From Brevibacterium sp. JSBI002 (GTDB lineage Bacteria > Actinomycetota > Actinomycetes > Actinomycetales > Brevibacteriaceae), in the NCBI RefSeq assembly GCF_026013965.1, contig NZ_CP110341.1, positions 310,001 to 374,000 on the forward strand: a stretch of DNA of 64,000 nucleotides. Direction: 5' to 3'. The notes under the pieces are model-generated. The model was not told the origin of the DNA. It saw nothing but the letters and a program-made list of their open reading frames with translations, and did no database searches. The translations under genes and the position numbers were made by a program. This document shows positions 1 through 7,284 of this stretch, piece after piece. Position 1 is the first letter of the stretch, and every line of letters starts with the position of its first letter.

Positions 1-462
1 AGCCACCTCGTGAGAGCCGAGGAAACCGATGAGGAACCCGGCTTCGAGGAGCAGCGATTCCCAACCGAAGCCGTAGAAGCGCTGCCCGATCGAGACGATC
101 GAGAAGTACAGCGCCCACATCGCTGAGAACACCGGAATCGGCACCCACGCGGGGCCGGCTTGGGGAAGACCGATGATCGCCGAGGCGGCCAGGACCATTC
201 CGACTACGCAGACGAGGCGCAGCCTTCGGTCCGAATAGGAAAACCGCTTCCAGCGGAAGATCGTCGGCGCCTGAAGGGCCGAGGTCAGAGCGATGAAGCG
301 CGGAGCAGGGGTGAGTCCCCGTTCGCCGAGGAGAGCCGGGAACTGGTTGAACGCGGAGGCGAAGGCGATGAGGAAGAGCAGCGCGATACCGCGTTGGATG
401 ATCTCGCGGGAGATCGTGTAGTCGCCGGCGGTGAGCAGAGCGACCACCTGGCTGAGGTCCAT
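1..462 (-). CDS. Lipase maturation factor family protein, N-terminal part
   Basis: The visible 154 residues are the amino end of a polytopic membrane protein; the gene runs off the left edge. It begins MDLSQVVALL, has hydrophobic spans near residues 24-45, 85-105 and 110-130, and carries FNQFPALLGERGL and GQRFYGFGWESLLLEAGFL. These resemble the conserved stretches of the LMF1/LMF2 (lipase maturation factor) family as I remember it. Bacterial members have no settled role. The ATG at 462 lies behind a GGAGGA box, and the preceding gene, once its frame is corrected, stops 3 nt upstream, so the two are probably co-translated. Family call good, function open. Confidence 0.75.
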   Translation of the reverse strand, partial: MDLSQVVALLTAGDYTISREIIQRGIALLFLIAFASAFNQFPALLGERGLTPAPRFIALTSALQAPTIFRWKRFSYSDRRLRLVCVVGMVLAASAIIGLPQAGPAWVPIPVFSAMWALYFSIVSIGQRFYGFGWESLLLEAGFLIGFLGSHEVA

Positions 463-465
463 GGC

Positions 466-1406
466 TTAAGTATCCTCCTCCTGCGGAGGACGTCCGGTCG
501 TGGCCAGAGAGGTCAGTGCCTCGGCGAACTTGTCTGCCTCACTCGGGTCCCCGCCGACGAGTTCCATGTCCGGGCGGTCCCGGAAATGCACCGAGGTGGT
601 GTGCCCGGTCGGGCGGAACTTGGTGCTGGCGCCGCGCAGCTGTCTGGGATGAGCCTGGTCGAGGATGCGGACCTGTCCGGCCGGGTGGGACTGGTTCCGA
701 TGCTGGTGGGTGCGGCCAGGAGGAGTCGCTGGTTCGTGGCGGCGAGGATCTGTCCGGCAGGGTTCTCCCTGTCGGCGAAGTGGAGCATGAGGTTCTCACC
801 TGGGGCGAGCGTCGCCAGCAGCGACTGCAGCCGAGATTCGTGGGCGGCATCGATCCGGTTGGTGACGCGTGCACGGGTGACGGCGAACAGGCGAGCCGGG
901 ACGAGTGCCGCCGTGGTGATGATGAGGCAGACGGCGGTCACAGCCAGGGCCGCCAGGGGCGATATGGTGAGGATGTTCGAGGCGACGACGCCGATGGTGA
1001 TGGCGAGAATCGCGATGAGCACAGAGACGATGAGGAAGACCGCCCAGAGCGTGCGGTGGAAGGCGTCGGCGATCGCTCCGAGGGCGAGGCTGAAGTTGAC
1101 CGTGGCCCACAGTCCGAAGAGCAGGGCAAAGGCCGGCAGAGGCGATGCGGTGAGATCGCCCCAGACGGTTCCGGGAATGCCGGAGTCCTTAGCGAAGGCG
1201 TGCCAGACGAATGCGGCGATGGCCGAGAAGAAGAACAGGACCAGGATCCCGATGCTCGGCGCCTGGTCCGGGTTGATGCCTCTGAGCACATGCTTGCGGA
1301 GCGGATTGATACCGGCATTGGCAAGGAAGAACGGAATCGAGGCGAAGACGGCGAACCCGATCCCGAGCACGAGTGTGGTGCTGGTGGAGCGTCTGTCCCT
1401 ATTCAT
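466..1406 (-). pseudogene. Membrane protein with C-terminal PH-like domain, apparent frameshift
   Basis: From the ATG at 1406 the frame encodes about five hydrophobic spans, sharing GIPGTVWGDL and the surrounding topology with the neighbour at 1504-2625. The starting frame then turns into Pro/Ser/Arg-rich nonsense and stops at 513. In another frame the missing tail is present (QVRILDQAHPRQLRGAS, then FAEALTSLATTGRPP) and ends with TAA at 466. It aligns with the neighbour's tail (FVLEQAEPGQLNGGAS, FAEAVTILARTGRLP). One base has been lost around 681-698, or there is a sequencing error or programmed shift. A GGAGG lies only 1-2 nt before the ATG, so the start is uncertain. The cytoplasmic tail looks like a bacterial PH/GRAM-type fold. 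Confidence 0.6.
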
Positions 1407-1503
1407 ACCTCCATCCTCGCAGGAACTCTGCGAACCCGGGGAGTGACGATGTTCCGGATCCGTTGCCTCGGAGTCACGGGAGAATGTGGAGTGGCGCGTC
1501 GGA

Positions 1504-2625
1504 TCAGTGAGGAAGGCGCCCCGTCCGCGCGAGGATGGTGACCGCTTCCGCGAAGCGACCGGATGCCTCCGCGGTTCCACCCATGACGCTCATTGGCTGC
1601 CGACCGTTGAACAGGACCGTGGTGACCACTAGGTCGGTATGAAGTTCCGATGCGCCCCCATTCAACTGACCGGGTTCGGCCTGTTCGAGGACGAACGTGC
1701 GCCCCGGCGCGAGGACCGAGGCACGAAAGATCCGCCGGTCAGTCAGCACCAGCATCTGCGGGTCGGCGGTGCCGCCGTTTGCACGGGCATTCGGCGCCTC
1801 GCCGAGGTAGCTGGTGAGGACCCGCTCTCCCGGCTGCAGGGCGTCCTCGGGCGGTTGACGGGTTCGACCGAATCCCCGTCGGCTTCCAGCAGGCTGCCGT
1901 TCGCCGGAGTCGTAACGGTCGACTCGCCTGATCGCCCACCATCTGAGCAGGATGAGAAGGGCCGTCGAAAGGATCAGACAGATCAACCCGAGCAGAAACG
2001 CGATGACTGTTGGAAGTGCGGCGAGTCCGAAGAAGCCGAAGAGACCGGCCGTCAGACATCCCAGACCGAGCCCGCAGGTGAGAATCGTGAGAGAGACCCG
2101 GCGATGATCTTGGTAGAAGGCTTCGGCCAGAGACGACCAGGCGAAGGACATGTTCGCCGTCGCGCAGCAGAGGAACACGATGGACAGGGCGGACAGCGGG
2201 TTGCCGATGAGGTCTCCCCACACAGTTCCGGGCATGCCCGGGTCCGCGGCATACGTATGCCCGATGAACAGTGCCACCAAAGAGCAGACCGACCAGATCG
2301 GACCGACTAGGAGGACTCGCGGAAGCGGAGCGTGGACGAACCGGGTGATCGACTTCGGTTGCCGCGGAGTGTGCGGGTCCGCCTCGGCGCGGTCGGGATG
2401 ATCGTCTCCGCTGGCGATGGCCATCGCCGCGATTGCGACCGCATTCAGGGCAAGGAGAAGTCCGAGAATTATGGACGGTGCCAAATACGGGTCGCCGCCG
2501 AAGTCGTCGGGGCTGTGCTTCGATGCGACTCCTGCATTTGTCGACGTGAAGGCGATGAGTGCGATGCCGGCAATGAGCAGACCGAAGACGACGATCTTGC
2601 CGATGGTCGGATTCTTCAACTCCAT
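1504..2625 (-). CDS. Polytopic membrane protein with C-terminal PH-like domain (paralogue 2)
   Basis: The product has 373 residues. It starts with a hydrophobic helix (about residues 10-30), has four more spans up to about 230, a basic linker, and a soluble tail containing VLTDRRIF, a motif typical of bacterial PH-like domains. PGMPGTVWGDLIG occurs in the loop between spans 3 and 4 and matches the gene at 466-1406. No catalytic motif is visible and I cannot name a function; a membrane stress or osmotic role is only suggested by the nearby BCCT transporter. There is no ribosome binding site before the ATG; a CACAAT box sits 6 nt upstream, so a leaderless mRNA is possible. Confidence 0.7.
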   Translation of the reverse strand: MELKNPTIGKIVVFGLLIAGIALIAFTSTNAGVASKHSPDDFGGDPYLAPSIILGLLLALNAVAIAAMAIASGDDHPDRAEADPHTPRQPKSITRFVHAPLPRVLLVGPIWSVCSLVALFIGHTYAADPGMPGTVWGDLIGNPLSALSIVFLCCATANMSFAWSSLAEAFYQDHRRVSLTILTCGLGLGCLTAGLFGFFGLAALPTVIAFLLGLICLILSTALLILLRWWAIRRVDRYDSGERQPAGSRRGFGRTRQPPEDALQPGERVLTSYLGEAPNARANGGTADPQMLVLTDRRIFRASVLAPGRTFVLEQAEPGQLNGGASELHTDLVVTTVLFNGRQPMSVMGGTAEASGRFAEAVTILARTGRLPH

Positions 2626-2724
2626 GATTCGATTGTGTCACCGACGAGGTCGGCACCGATGGTGTGACGGTAGTGGTCCTGACACATTCGAGCGGTCCCC
2701 GGTCAGATTCCCCGTCCCGACGCA

Positions 2725-2759
2725 GAAGGAGCGGTGACCGTATCGGTCACCGCTCCTTC
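2725..2759 (-). terminator. 16-bp perfect hairpin after the BCCT gene
   Basis: The arms at 2725-2740 and 2744-2759 are perfectly complementary with a 3-nt loop. It lies just past the stop codon of the leftward BCCT gene. No T-run follows on the minus strand, so termination is inferred from the stem alone. Confidence 0.7.
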
Positions 2760-2810
2760 GGTCGCTGTGCTCACCCCGTCACCGAGGCGGCTGTGCACGG
2801 GTGGGCACGG

Positions 2811-2824
2811 CCGCCTCGGCGAGG
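2811..2824 (-). repeat. Dispersed 14-mer CCTCGCCGAGGCGG
   Basis: Exact copy in minus orientation between the BCCT stop codon and its terminator hairpin. One of eleven exact copies found in the window; function unknown. Confidence 0.75.
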
Positions 2825-2832
2825 GGTTTCGC

Positions 2833-5091
2833 TCAGTGCTTCGGCTCTTCGAGCTCTTCGACGTCGTCGGGGTCCTTGGGCACCGCCGGAATCGAATCCG
2901 TGGTCGGCGGTGTGGGAGGGGTGACGACCGACTGGTAGGAGTGCTCGTGCGAATAGGCGAGGAACGACAGGTGGTTCTCGTACCGGTCGAGCACGTCATC
3001 GATGATCTGCTGCGAGCTCAGCCCCATGAGGTCGTAGCCTTCCGAACCGGTCTGCGTGAAGACCTCGATGCGCAGGTACTTGTCGTCGCCGCGCGGGGCA
3101 TTGCGGGCACCGAACGACGGCACATTCGCTTCGACGGCCGCGGCCTCATAGTGGAAGTCGCGCTGCTCGCCCATGTCGACATTGATCGTATTCGTCGTGA
3201 TGCCGGTGTCTTCGTCGAGGGCCTGGATGTGCTCGACGGTGTAGCCGAGTTCGCGGAACTCCTTGGCCACGGCGTCCAGGGACGGTCCGACCACCTCGGC
3301 GACGAAGCGTTCGACGGATTTCTTCGTCGGGTAGGACCGCAGGGTCGCCAGTCGCTGACGCCAGGTCTTCTCCGGAGCGCGCCCGCCGTGGGCGGCCGTG
3401 GTGCGGCGACGACGGATCCGGCCCTCGCGTTCGGCGCGCTCCATGCGCAGAACCTTCGAGAACGAGGCCATGACGAGATAGGCGATGATCGTCACCGGCA
3501 GGGCGAAGATCAACGTCGCGTACTCCATCGTGGTCACGCCGCCGGCGACGAGCATGGCGATCGTGAGCACCGCCGTGACCAAGGCCCAGAAGATGCGCAG
3601 CCACTTGGCTCCGTCCTCTTCCGGATTGGGAATCGAGGAGGAGAAGTTCGACATCACCATGGCGCCGGAGTTCGCGCTCGTGAGGTAGAAGAGCAGGCCG
3701 GACAGAGTGGCCAGGCCGATGAGGAACGTCGCTCCCGGGAACATCTCAAGCAGGTCGTACCAGCCCTGTTCCGGGGAGGCGATGGCTGTCTGCGCGAACT
3801 CGTCGTTGCCGTTGAACACCTCGGACAGGGCCGAGTTGCCGAAGATCGTGACGATGATGAAGTCACAGATGACGGGTGCGGTGATTGCGGCGATGACGAA
3901 CTCACGCAGGGTGCGACCGCGGGAGATGCGGGCGAGGAAGAGTCCGACGAAAGGACCCCAGGCGAGCCAGAAGGCCCAGAAGAACAGGGTCCAGCCGCCC
4001 ATCCATTCGGAGCCGCCGTCGACATAGGCGAACGTCGACAGCGTGCGTTCGGGCAGGGTGAAGATGAAGCGGCCGATGTTCTCGACCATGGCGTTGAGCA
4101 GGAAGGCGGTCTTGCCGGTGACGAGGATGTAGAGCATCATCGCCGCACACGACCAGAGGTTGAGCTCGGAGACGAGGCGGATGCCCTTGTCCACGCCCGA
4201 GGTGCAGGCGGCGACAGTCATGACCACGGCCACGATGACCAGCGCGATCTGCAGGGCCAGGCCCTGTTCGAGGCCGAAGAGAGTGGCGAATCCGACGTTG
4301 AGCAGGACGACGCCGATGCCCATCGAGGTGGCCACGCCGAAGACGGTGCCGACGAGGGCGAAGATGTCGATGACGTCACCGGTGGTTCCGCGCACACGCT
4401 TGCCCAGCAGCGGATAGAGGACCGCGCGGATCGACAGCGGCATGCCCCAGCGGTAGGCGAAGTACCCCATCGCCATGCCCAGCAGCGAGTACATCGACCA
4501 GCCGGCGATGCCGTAGTGGAACATCGTCCACACGACGGCGTCCTGAGCGGCTGCCGCCGATTCGGGGGAGGCGTTGACCGGGTGGAGGTACTGGGTGATC
4601 GGTCCGGTCACCGAGTAGAAGAGCATGTCGATGCCGACGCCTGCGGCGAAGAGCATCGCGACCCAAGTGAAGAGGTTGTACTGCGGGCGGGAGTGGTCCG
4701 GGCCGAGCCTGACGCTGCCCTCCTTGGACAGTGCCACCCAGAGGACGAAGCCGATGACGACGGTGACGGTGACGACATAGAACCAGCCGAGATTCTCCGC
4801 GATCCAGTCCACGACGGTCTTCATCGTCGACTGAGCCGAGTCGGGCATCATCATCGCCCACACGGAGAACGCGAGAATGATGAGGGAGGCGACGATGAAG
4901 ACTCGCCAGTTGACCCGGGAGCCCCGTTCGTCGGAGAGCTCCTCCGGGCCCTTGCTCATCTCCGTGCTGTCGATCGGAGCGCGCTTCTCGGGGTCGACGT
5001 CCCTGCTGATTCTCGTTGCCCGGTCGGTACCGCCGAATCGTTCGCGTTCGACGACTGGGCGCTTCAACTTCTCTTCGTTCGGATCCTGCAC
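2833..5091 (-). CDS. betT: BCCT-family choline/betaine-type transporter
   Basis: A sodium- or proton-coupled symporter for choline, glycine betaine or a similar quaternary ammonium compound. Twelve hydrophobic segments span roughly residues 45-525, including FAAGVGIDMLFYSVTGPI and the tryptophan-rich BCCT signature GGWTLFFWAFWLAWGPF. A hydrophilic tail of about 210 residues follows, which is long for the family and typical of BetT-like, osmotically regulated members. The GTG at 5091 has GGAGGT at ideal spacing; an in-frame TTG at 5112 would put that Shine-Dalgarno inside the gene, so I chose the GTG (752 residues). It stands alone between two terminators. The exact substrate cannot be read from sequence; choline is most likely by family. 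Confidence 0.85.
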   Translation of the reverse strand: MQDPNEEKLKRPVVERERFGGTDRATRISRDVDPEKRAPIDSTEMSKGPEELSDERGSRVNWRVFIVASLIILAFSVWAMMMPDSAQSTMKTVVDWIAENLGWFYVVTVTVVIGFVLWVALSKEGSVRLGPDHSRPQYNLFTWVAMLFAAGVGIDMLFYSVTGPITQYLHPVNASPESAAAAQDAVVWTMFHYGIAGWSMYSLLGMAMGYFAYRWGMPLSIRAVLYPLLGKRVRGTTGDVIDIFALVGTVFGVATSMGIGVVLLNVGFATLFGLEQGLALQIALVIVAVVMTVAACTSGVDKGIRLVSELNLWSCAAMMLYILVTGKTAFLLNAMVENIGRFIFTLPERTLSTFAYVDGGSEWMGGWTLFFWAFWLAWGPFVGLFLARISRGRTLREFVIAAITAPVICDFIIVTIFGNSALSEVFNGNDEFAQTAIASPEQGWYDLLEMFPGATFLIGLATLSGLLFYLTSANSGAMVMSNFSSSIPNPEEDGAKWLRIFWALVTAVLTIAMLVAGGVTTMEYATLIFALPVTIIAYLVMASFSKVLRMERAEREGRIRRRRTTAAHGGRAPEKTWRQRLATLRSYPTKKSVERFVAEVVGPSLDAVAKEFRELGYTVEHIQALDEDTGITTNTINVDMGEQRDFHYEAAAVEANVPSFGARNAPRGDDKYLRIEVFTQTGSEGYDLMGLSSQQIIDDVLDRYENHLSFLAYSHEHSYQSVVTPPTPPTTDSIPAVPKDPDDVEELEEPKH

Positions 5092-5110
5092 GCATCGACC
5101 TCCGGTAGAC

Positions 5111-5139
5111 AAAAAGGGACAGGGCCCGAAAATGGGCCC
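5111..5139 (-). terminator. Rho-independent terminator of the 5223-6329 gene
   Basis: GGGCCC arms at 5122-5127 and 5134-5139 with a 6-nt loop, followed on the minus strand by TGTCCCTTTTT. It ends the leftward gene upstream and lies just before the BCCT ribosome binding site, so it insulates the transporter. Confidence 0.75.
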
Positions 5140-5222
5140 GATCCATTCTACGGGTGGAGGTTTCTCACAAATTCAGCACCCCCTCTTTTCAGGAAGTTGA
5201 CTAAGCGGCAGGGCCGGTCGCG

Positions 5223-6329
5223 TCAGGCTCGGGAGTGGGCGGCCACCCCGTTGAGAGTGTCGACGAAACGCTGCGCCTCGGCGGGAGTGGTCTCCTCCAA
5301 TCGCATCGACGATCCGACGTGCAGCTCCACGGTCACGGTTGCGCGTCCGCGGAATTCCTCTGCGCGGACTGCTGCGACCTGCCACGGCGTCGCCTGGGAG
5401 AGCTGGGCGACGGCACCGTCGGCATCGGTGCGCACTCGCATGATCCGCAGGTCGGTGAGGATGAGGAAGTCGGTGTCGAAGGGAGGCAGGCTGGACAGGC
5501 GAGCGAATTCGATCTCGCCGGGCGGGAACAGTCCAGTCAGGGCGGTCGCGTGGATAGGCAGGGCAGCGGTCCGTCGAGGTCCACCTCGCCGAGGCGACTG
5601 ACCGCTTCGGTCAGAAGTGGGTCGCGGTGTGGTTCCCCCCGAAGACTGATGGCACGGTGCGGGTGCATCGTGTCTGTGGGAGTCCGCCCGCCGGCGAGAG
5701 GCGAAGAGCAGGAGAGCCGTCAGCGCACAGCCGAGCACGGATAGGAGCGCCGCCGGCCCGGTGGGAGTTGTTTCGAGGAGGGTGCCGAGGCCGAGCATGC
5801 CTGCAACGGCTGCGACAAAGAGTGCGAGGAGCCCAAGGGAGGCGAGAGTGCTCCGATGGTCCGCCGCGGTGGGGACGGTGATGGCGAATCCGAGGGCGGC
5901 CGCTGCACTGACGACCGCTGCGATGGTGAGAACGGCGAGTGCTGACGCGTCGAGAGCGGCCCATACAGTTCCGACAGATCCGAGTTGGCTGCTCGCCGCG
6001 GCGCAGATGACAGCGGTCACGGCTGCGAGCAGGCCGATGAGTACCGTGCCGGGAAAGATCACAGTGAAGCGCTGAGTGCGCAGACCGCTCGTGAACGGCA
6101 GGATCGGAGCAGCGCACGCCAGCCCGGCCAGCATGCCGATGAGGTAGGTCGGAGCCTCAGCGGGTAGGACATCGTCGTCGCTGCGCAGCCCGATCCCGTG
6201 GCTGGTCAGGGTGAACACAGTCACGGCGAGAGCGCAGATGATGAGTCCGCCGCCGAACGCACGACCGAGTCCGCGGACGAGGCCCGACGGCTGAGCAGCC
6301 GTGCCGTAAGGGAGGGAATGGGAGGTCAT
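5223..6329 (-). CDS. Polytopic membrane protein with C-terminal PH-like domain (paralogue 3)
   Basis: 368 residues with the same plan as the two genes left of the BCCT gene: about five hydrophobic spans in residues 20-215, a long basic/proline-rich linker (about 215-255), then a soluble domain with LILTDLRIMRVRT and a final helix (AEAQRFVDTLNG). The loop motif VGTVWAALDA replaces the paralogues' GTVWGDL. Sequence similarity to them is low, so this is an older duplicate. The ATG at 6329 has no ribosome binding site; a CAGAAT box 7 nt upstream would suit leaderless expression. Function unknown. Confidence 0.65.
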   Translation of the reverse strand: MTSHSLPYGTAAQPSGLVRGLGRAFGGGLIICALAVTVFTLTSHGIGLRSDDDVLPAEAPTYLIGMLAGLACAAPILPFTSGLRTQRFTVIFPGTVLIGLLAAVTAVICAAASSQLGSVGTVWAALDASALAVLTIAAVVSAAAALGFAITVPTAADHRSTLASLGLLALFVAAVAGMLGLGTLLETTPTGPAALLSVLGCALTALLLFASRRRADSHRHDAPAPCHQSSGGTTPRPTSDRSGQSPRRGGPRRTAALPIHATALTGLFPPGEIEFARLSSLPPFDTDFLILTDLRIMRVRTDADGAVAQLSQATPWQVAAVRAEEFRGRATVTVELHVGSSMRLEETTPAEAQRFVDTLNGVAAHSRA

Positions 6330-6348
6330 GAATGTGATTCTGGCAGGG

Positions 6349-6362
6349 CCGCCTCGGCGAGG
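6349..6362 (-). repeat. Dispersed 14-mer CCTCGCCGAGGCGG
   Basis: Exact copy in minus orientation, in the divergent gap between the 5223-6329 gene and the DtxR-family gene. Confidence 0.75.
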
Positions 6363-6448
6363 GGAGGGGGCGCAGGTAATCGTTTGGGAACATCTTTGCC
6401 AGACCGCTCACTTCGGATGAAGTGCCGAGTGGGACGATGCGTCCATGG

Positions 6449-6454
6449 GATACT
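6449..6454 (+). promoter_or_regulatory. -10 box of the DtxR-family gene
   Basis: GATACT ends 6 nt before the ATG at 6461, which fits transcription starting at the A of the start codon. No convincing -35 is visible. Confidence 0.5.
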
Positions 6455-6460
6455 GGGGTC

Positions 6461-7123
6461 ATGCGCGCAGGTGAAGTCTCCGAGGTCAGTCAGGACTACC
6501 TCAAAGCCATCTGGTCGGCCCAGGAATGGGGCGGTGACCCGATGACGGCCACCGAACTCGCGAACCGATTCGGCACGACGAAAGCCAATGTCACCGAGGT
6601 CCTCAAGCGTCTCGACGAGCTCGGCCTCATCACTCGAGTTCCATATAAGCCGCCGGTGCTCACCGAGCGGGGAAAGGCGATCGCATTGTCGATGGTGCGT
6701 CGGCACCGGCTGCTCGAGACGTTCCTCGTGAAGTCGCTCGGCTACGGCTGGGACGAGGTCCACGACGAGGCTGAGATCCTCGAGCATGCGGCCTCGGATC
6801 GGCTCATCGACCGCATCGATGCGTTCCTCGGCCACCCGACGTCCGACCCGCATGGCGATCCGATCCCGGGTGCCGACGGTGCCGTCGATTCCCATATTCC
6901 GACCCTTCTCGCCGAGGCGGCCGCCGGTCACTACGAGGTGCTGAGGGTCTCCGACGCCGATCCGCGGATCTTGGGCAAGCTTGCCGAGGCGGGTGTGCTT
7001 CCCGGTGTCGCGCTCGACGTCGTCGACCGCACCGATGAAGAGGTGACCGTGGACATCGGAGGGAAGCGGGAGACGATCGCTTCCGCGCTCGCCGCGGCCG
7101 TGTATCTGCGCGCGGCTTCCTAG
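6461..7123 (+). CDS. DtxR/IdeR/MntR-family metal-dependent repressor
   Basis: A metal-activated dimeric repressor of 220 residues. The N-terminal winged helix (MTATELANRFGTTKANVTEVLKRLDELGL) is followed by the metal-binding and dimerisation segment with the family's typical RRHRLLETFLV, WDEVHDEAEILEH and LGHPTSDPHGDPIP, which hold the histidine and glutamate ligands. The C-terminal 80 residues are an SH3/FeoA-like domain. I start at MRAGEVSEV because the box at 6449-6454 fits a leaderless message; an upstream in-frame start at 6422 lies before that box. Whether it senses iron or manganese is not certain; the probable iron box at 52943-52961 is a candidate target. Confidence 0.88.
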   Translation: MRAGEVSEVSQDYLKAIWSAQEWGGDPMTATELANRFGTTKANVTEVLKRLDELGLITRVPYKPPVLTERGKAIALSMVRRHRLLETFLVKSLGYGWDEVHDEAEILEHAASDRLIDRIDAFLGHPTSDPHGDPIPGADGAVDSHIPTLLAEAAAGHYEVLRVSDADPRILGKLAEAGVLPGVALDVVDRTDEEVTVDIGGKRETIASALAAAVYLRAAS

Positions 7124-7271
7124 GCGAGTTGACCGAGTCGGATTTCGGCCAGGGCTGCCAAATCGGGCCCCGCGGAAGAGGTCAATGGGTCCGTCTGTAC
7201 ATCGCGGGCAAAGCATTCTCGTGTTGATGAAGTATTGCGGCAAAGCAGGATCCCCCAATTGTTTCCATTGA

Positions 7272-7277
7272 TAACAT
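7272..7277 (+). promoter_or_regulatory. -10 box of the LRV/propeller gene
   Basis: TAACAT lies 7 nt before the ATG at 7285 and there is no ribosome binding site, so a leaderless transcript is likely. Confidence 0.45.
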
Positions 7278-7284
7278 CTGTTGT

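Noticed and set aside
160..1446. 428-codon plus-strand frame at the left end
   Set aside because: It spans two minus-strand membrane protein genes with good motifs and has no ribosome binding site or recognisable domain.
2734..5601. Very long open frame on the plus strand opposite the BCCT gene
   Set aside because: It is a shadow of the GC-rich codons of the minus-strand transporter. The predicted protein is Arg/Gly/Asp/His-rich without motifs, and the minus strand encodes a complete BCCT protein.
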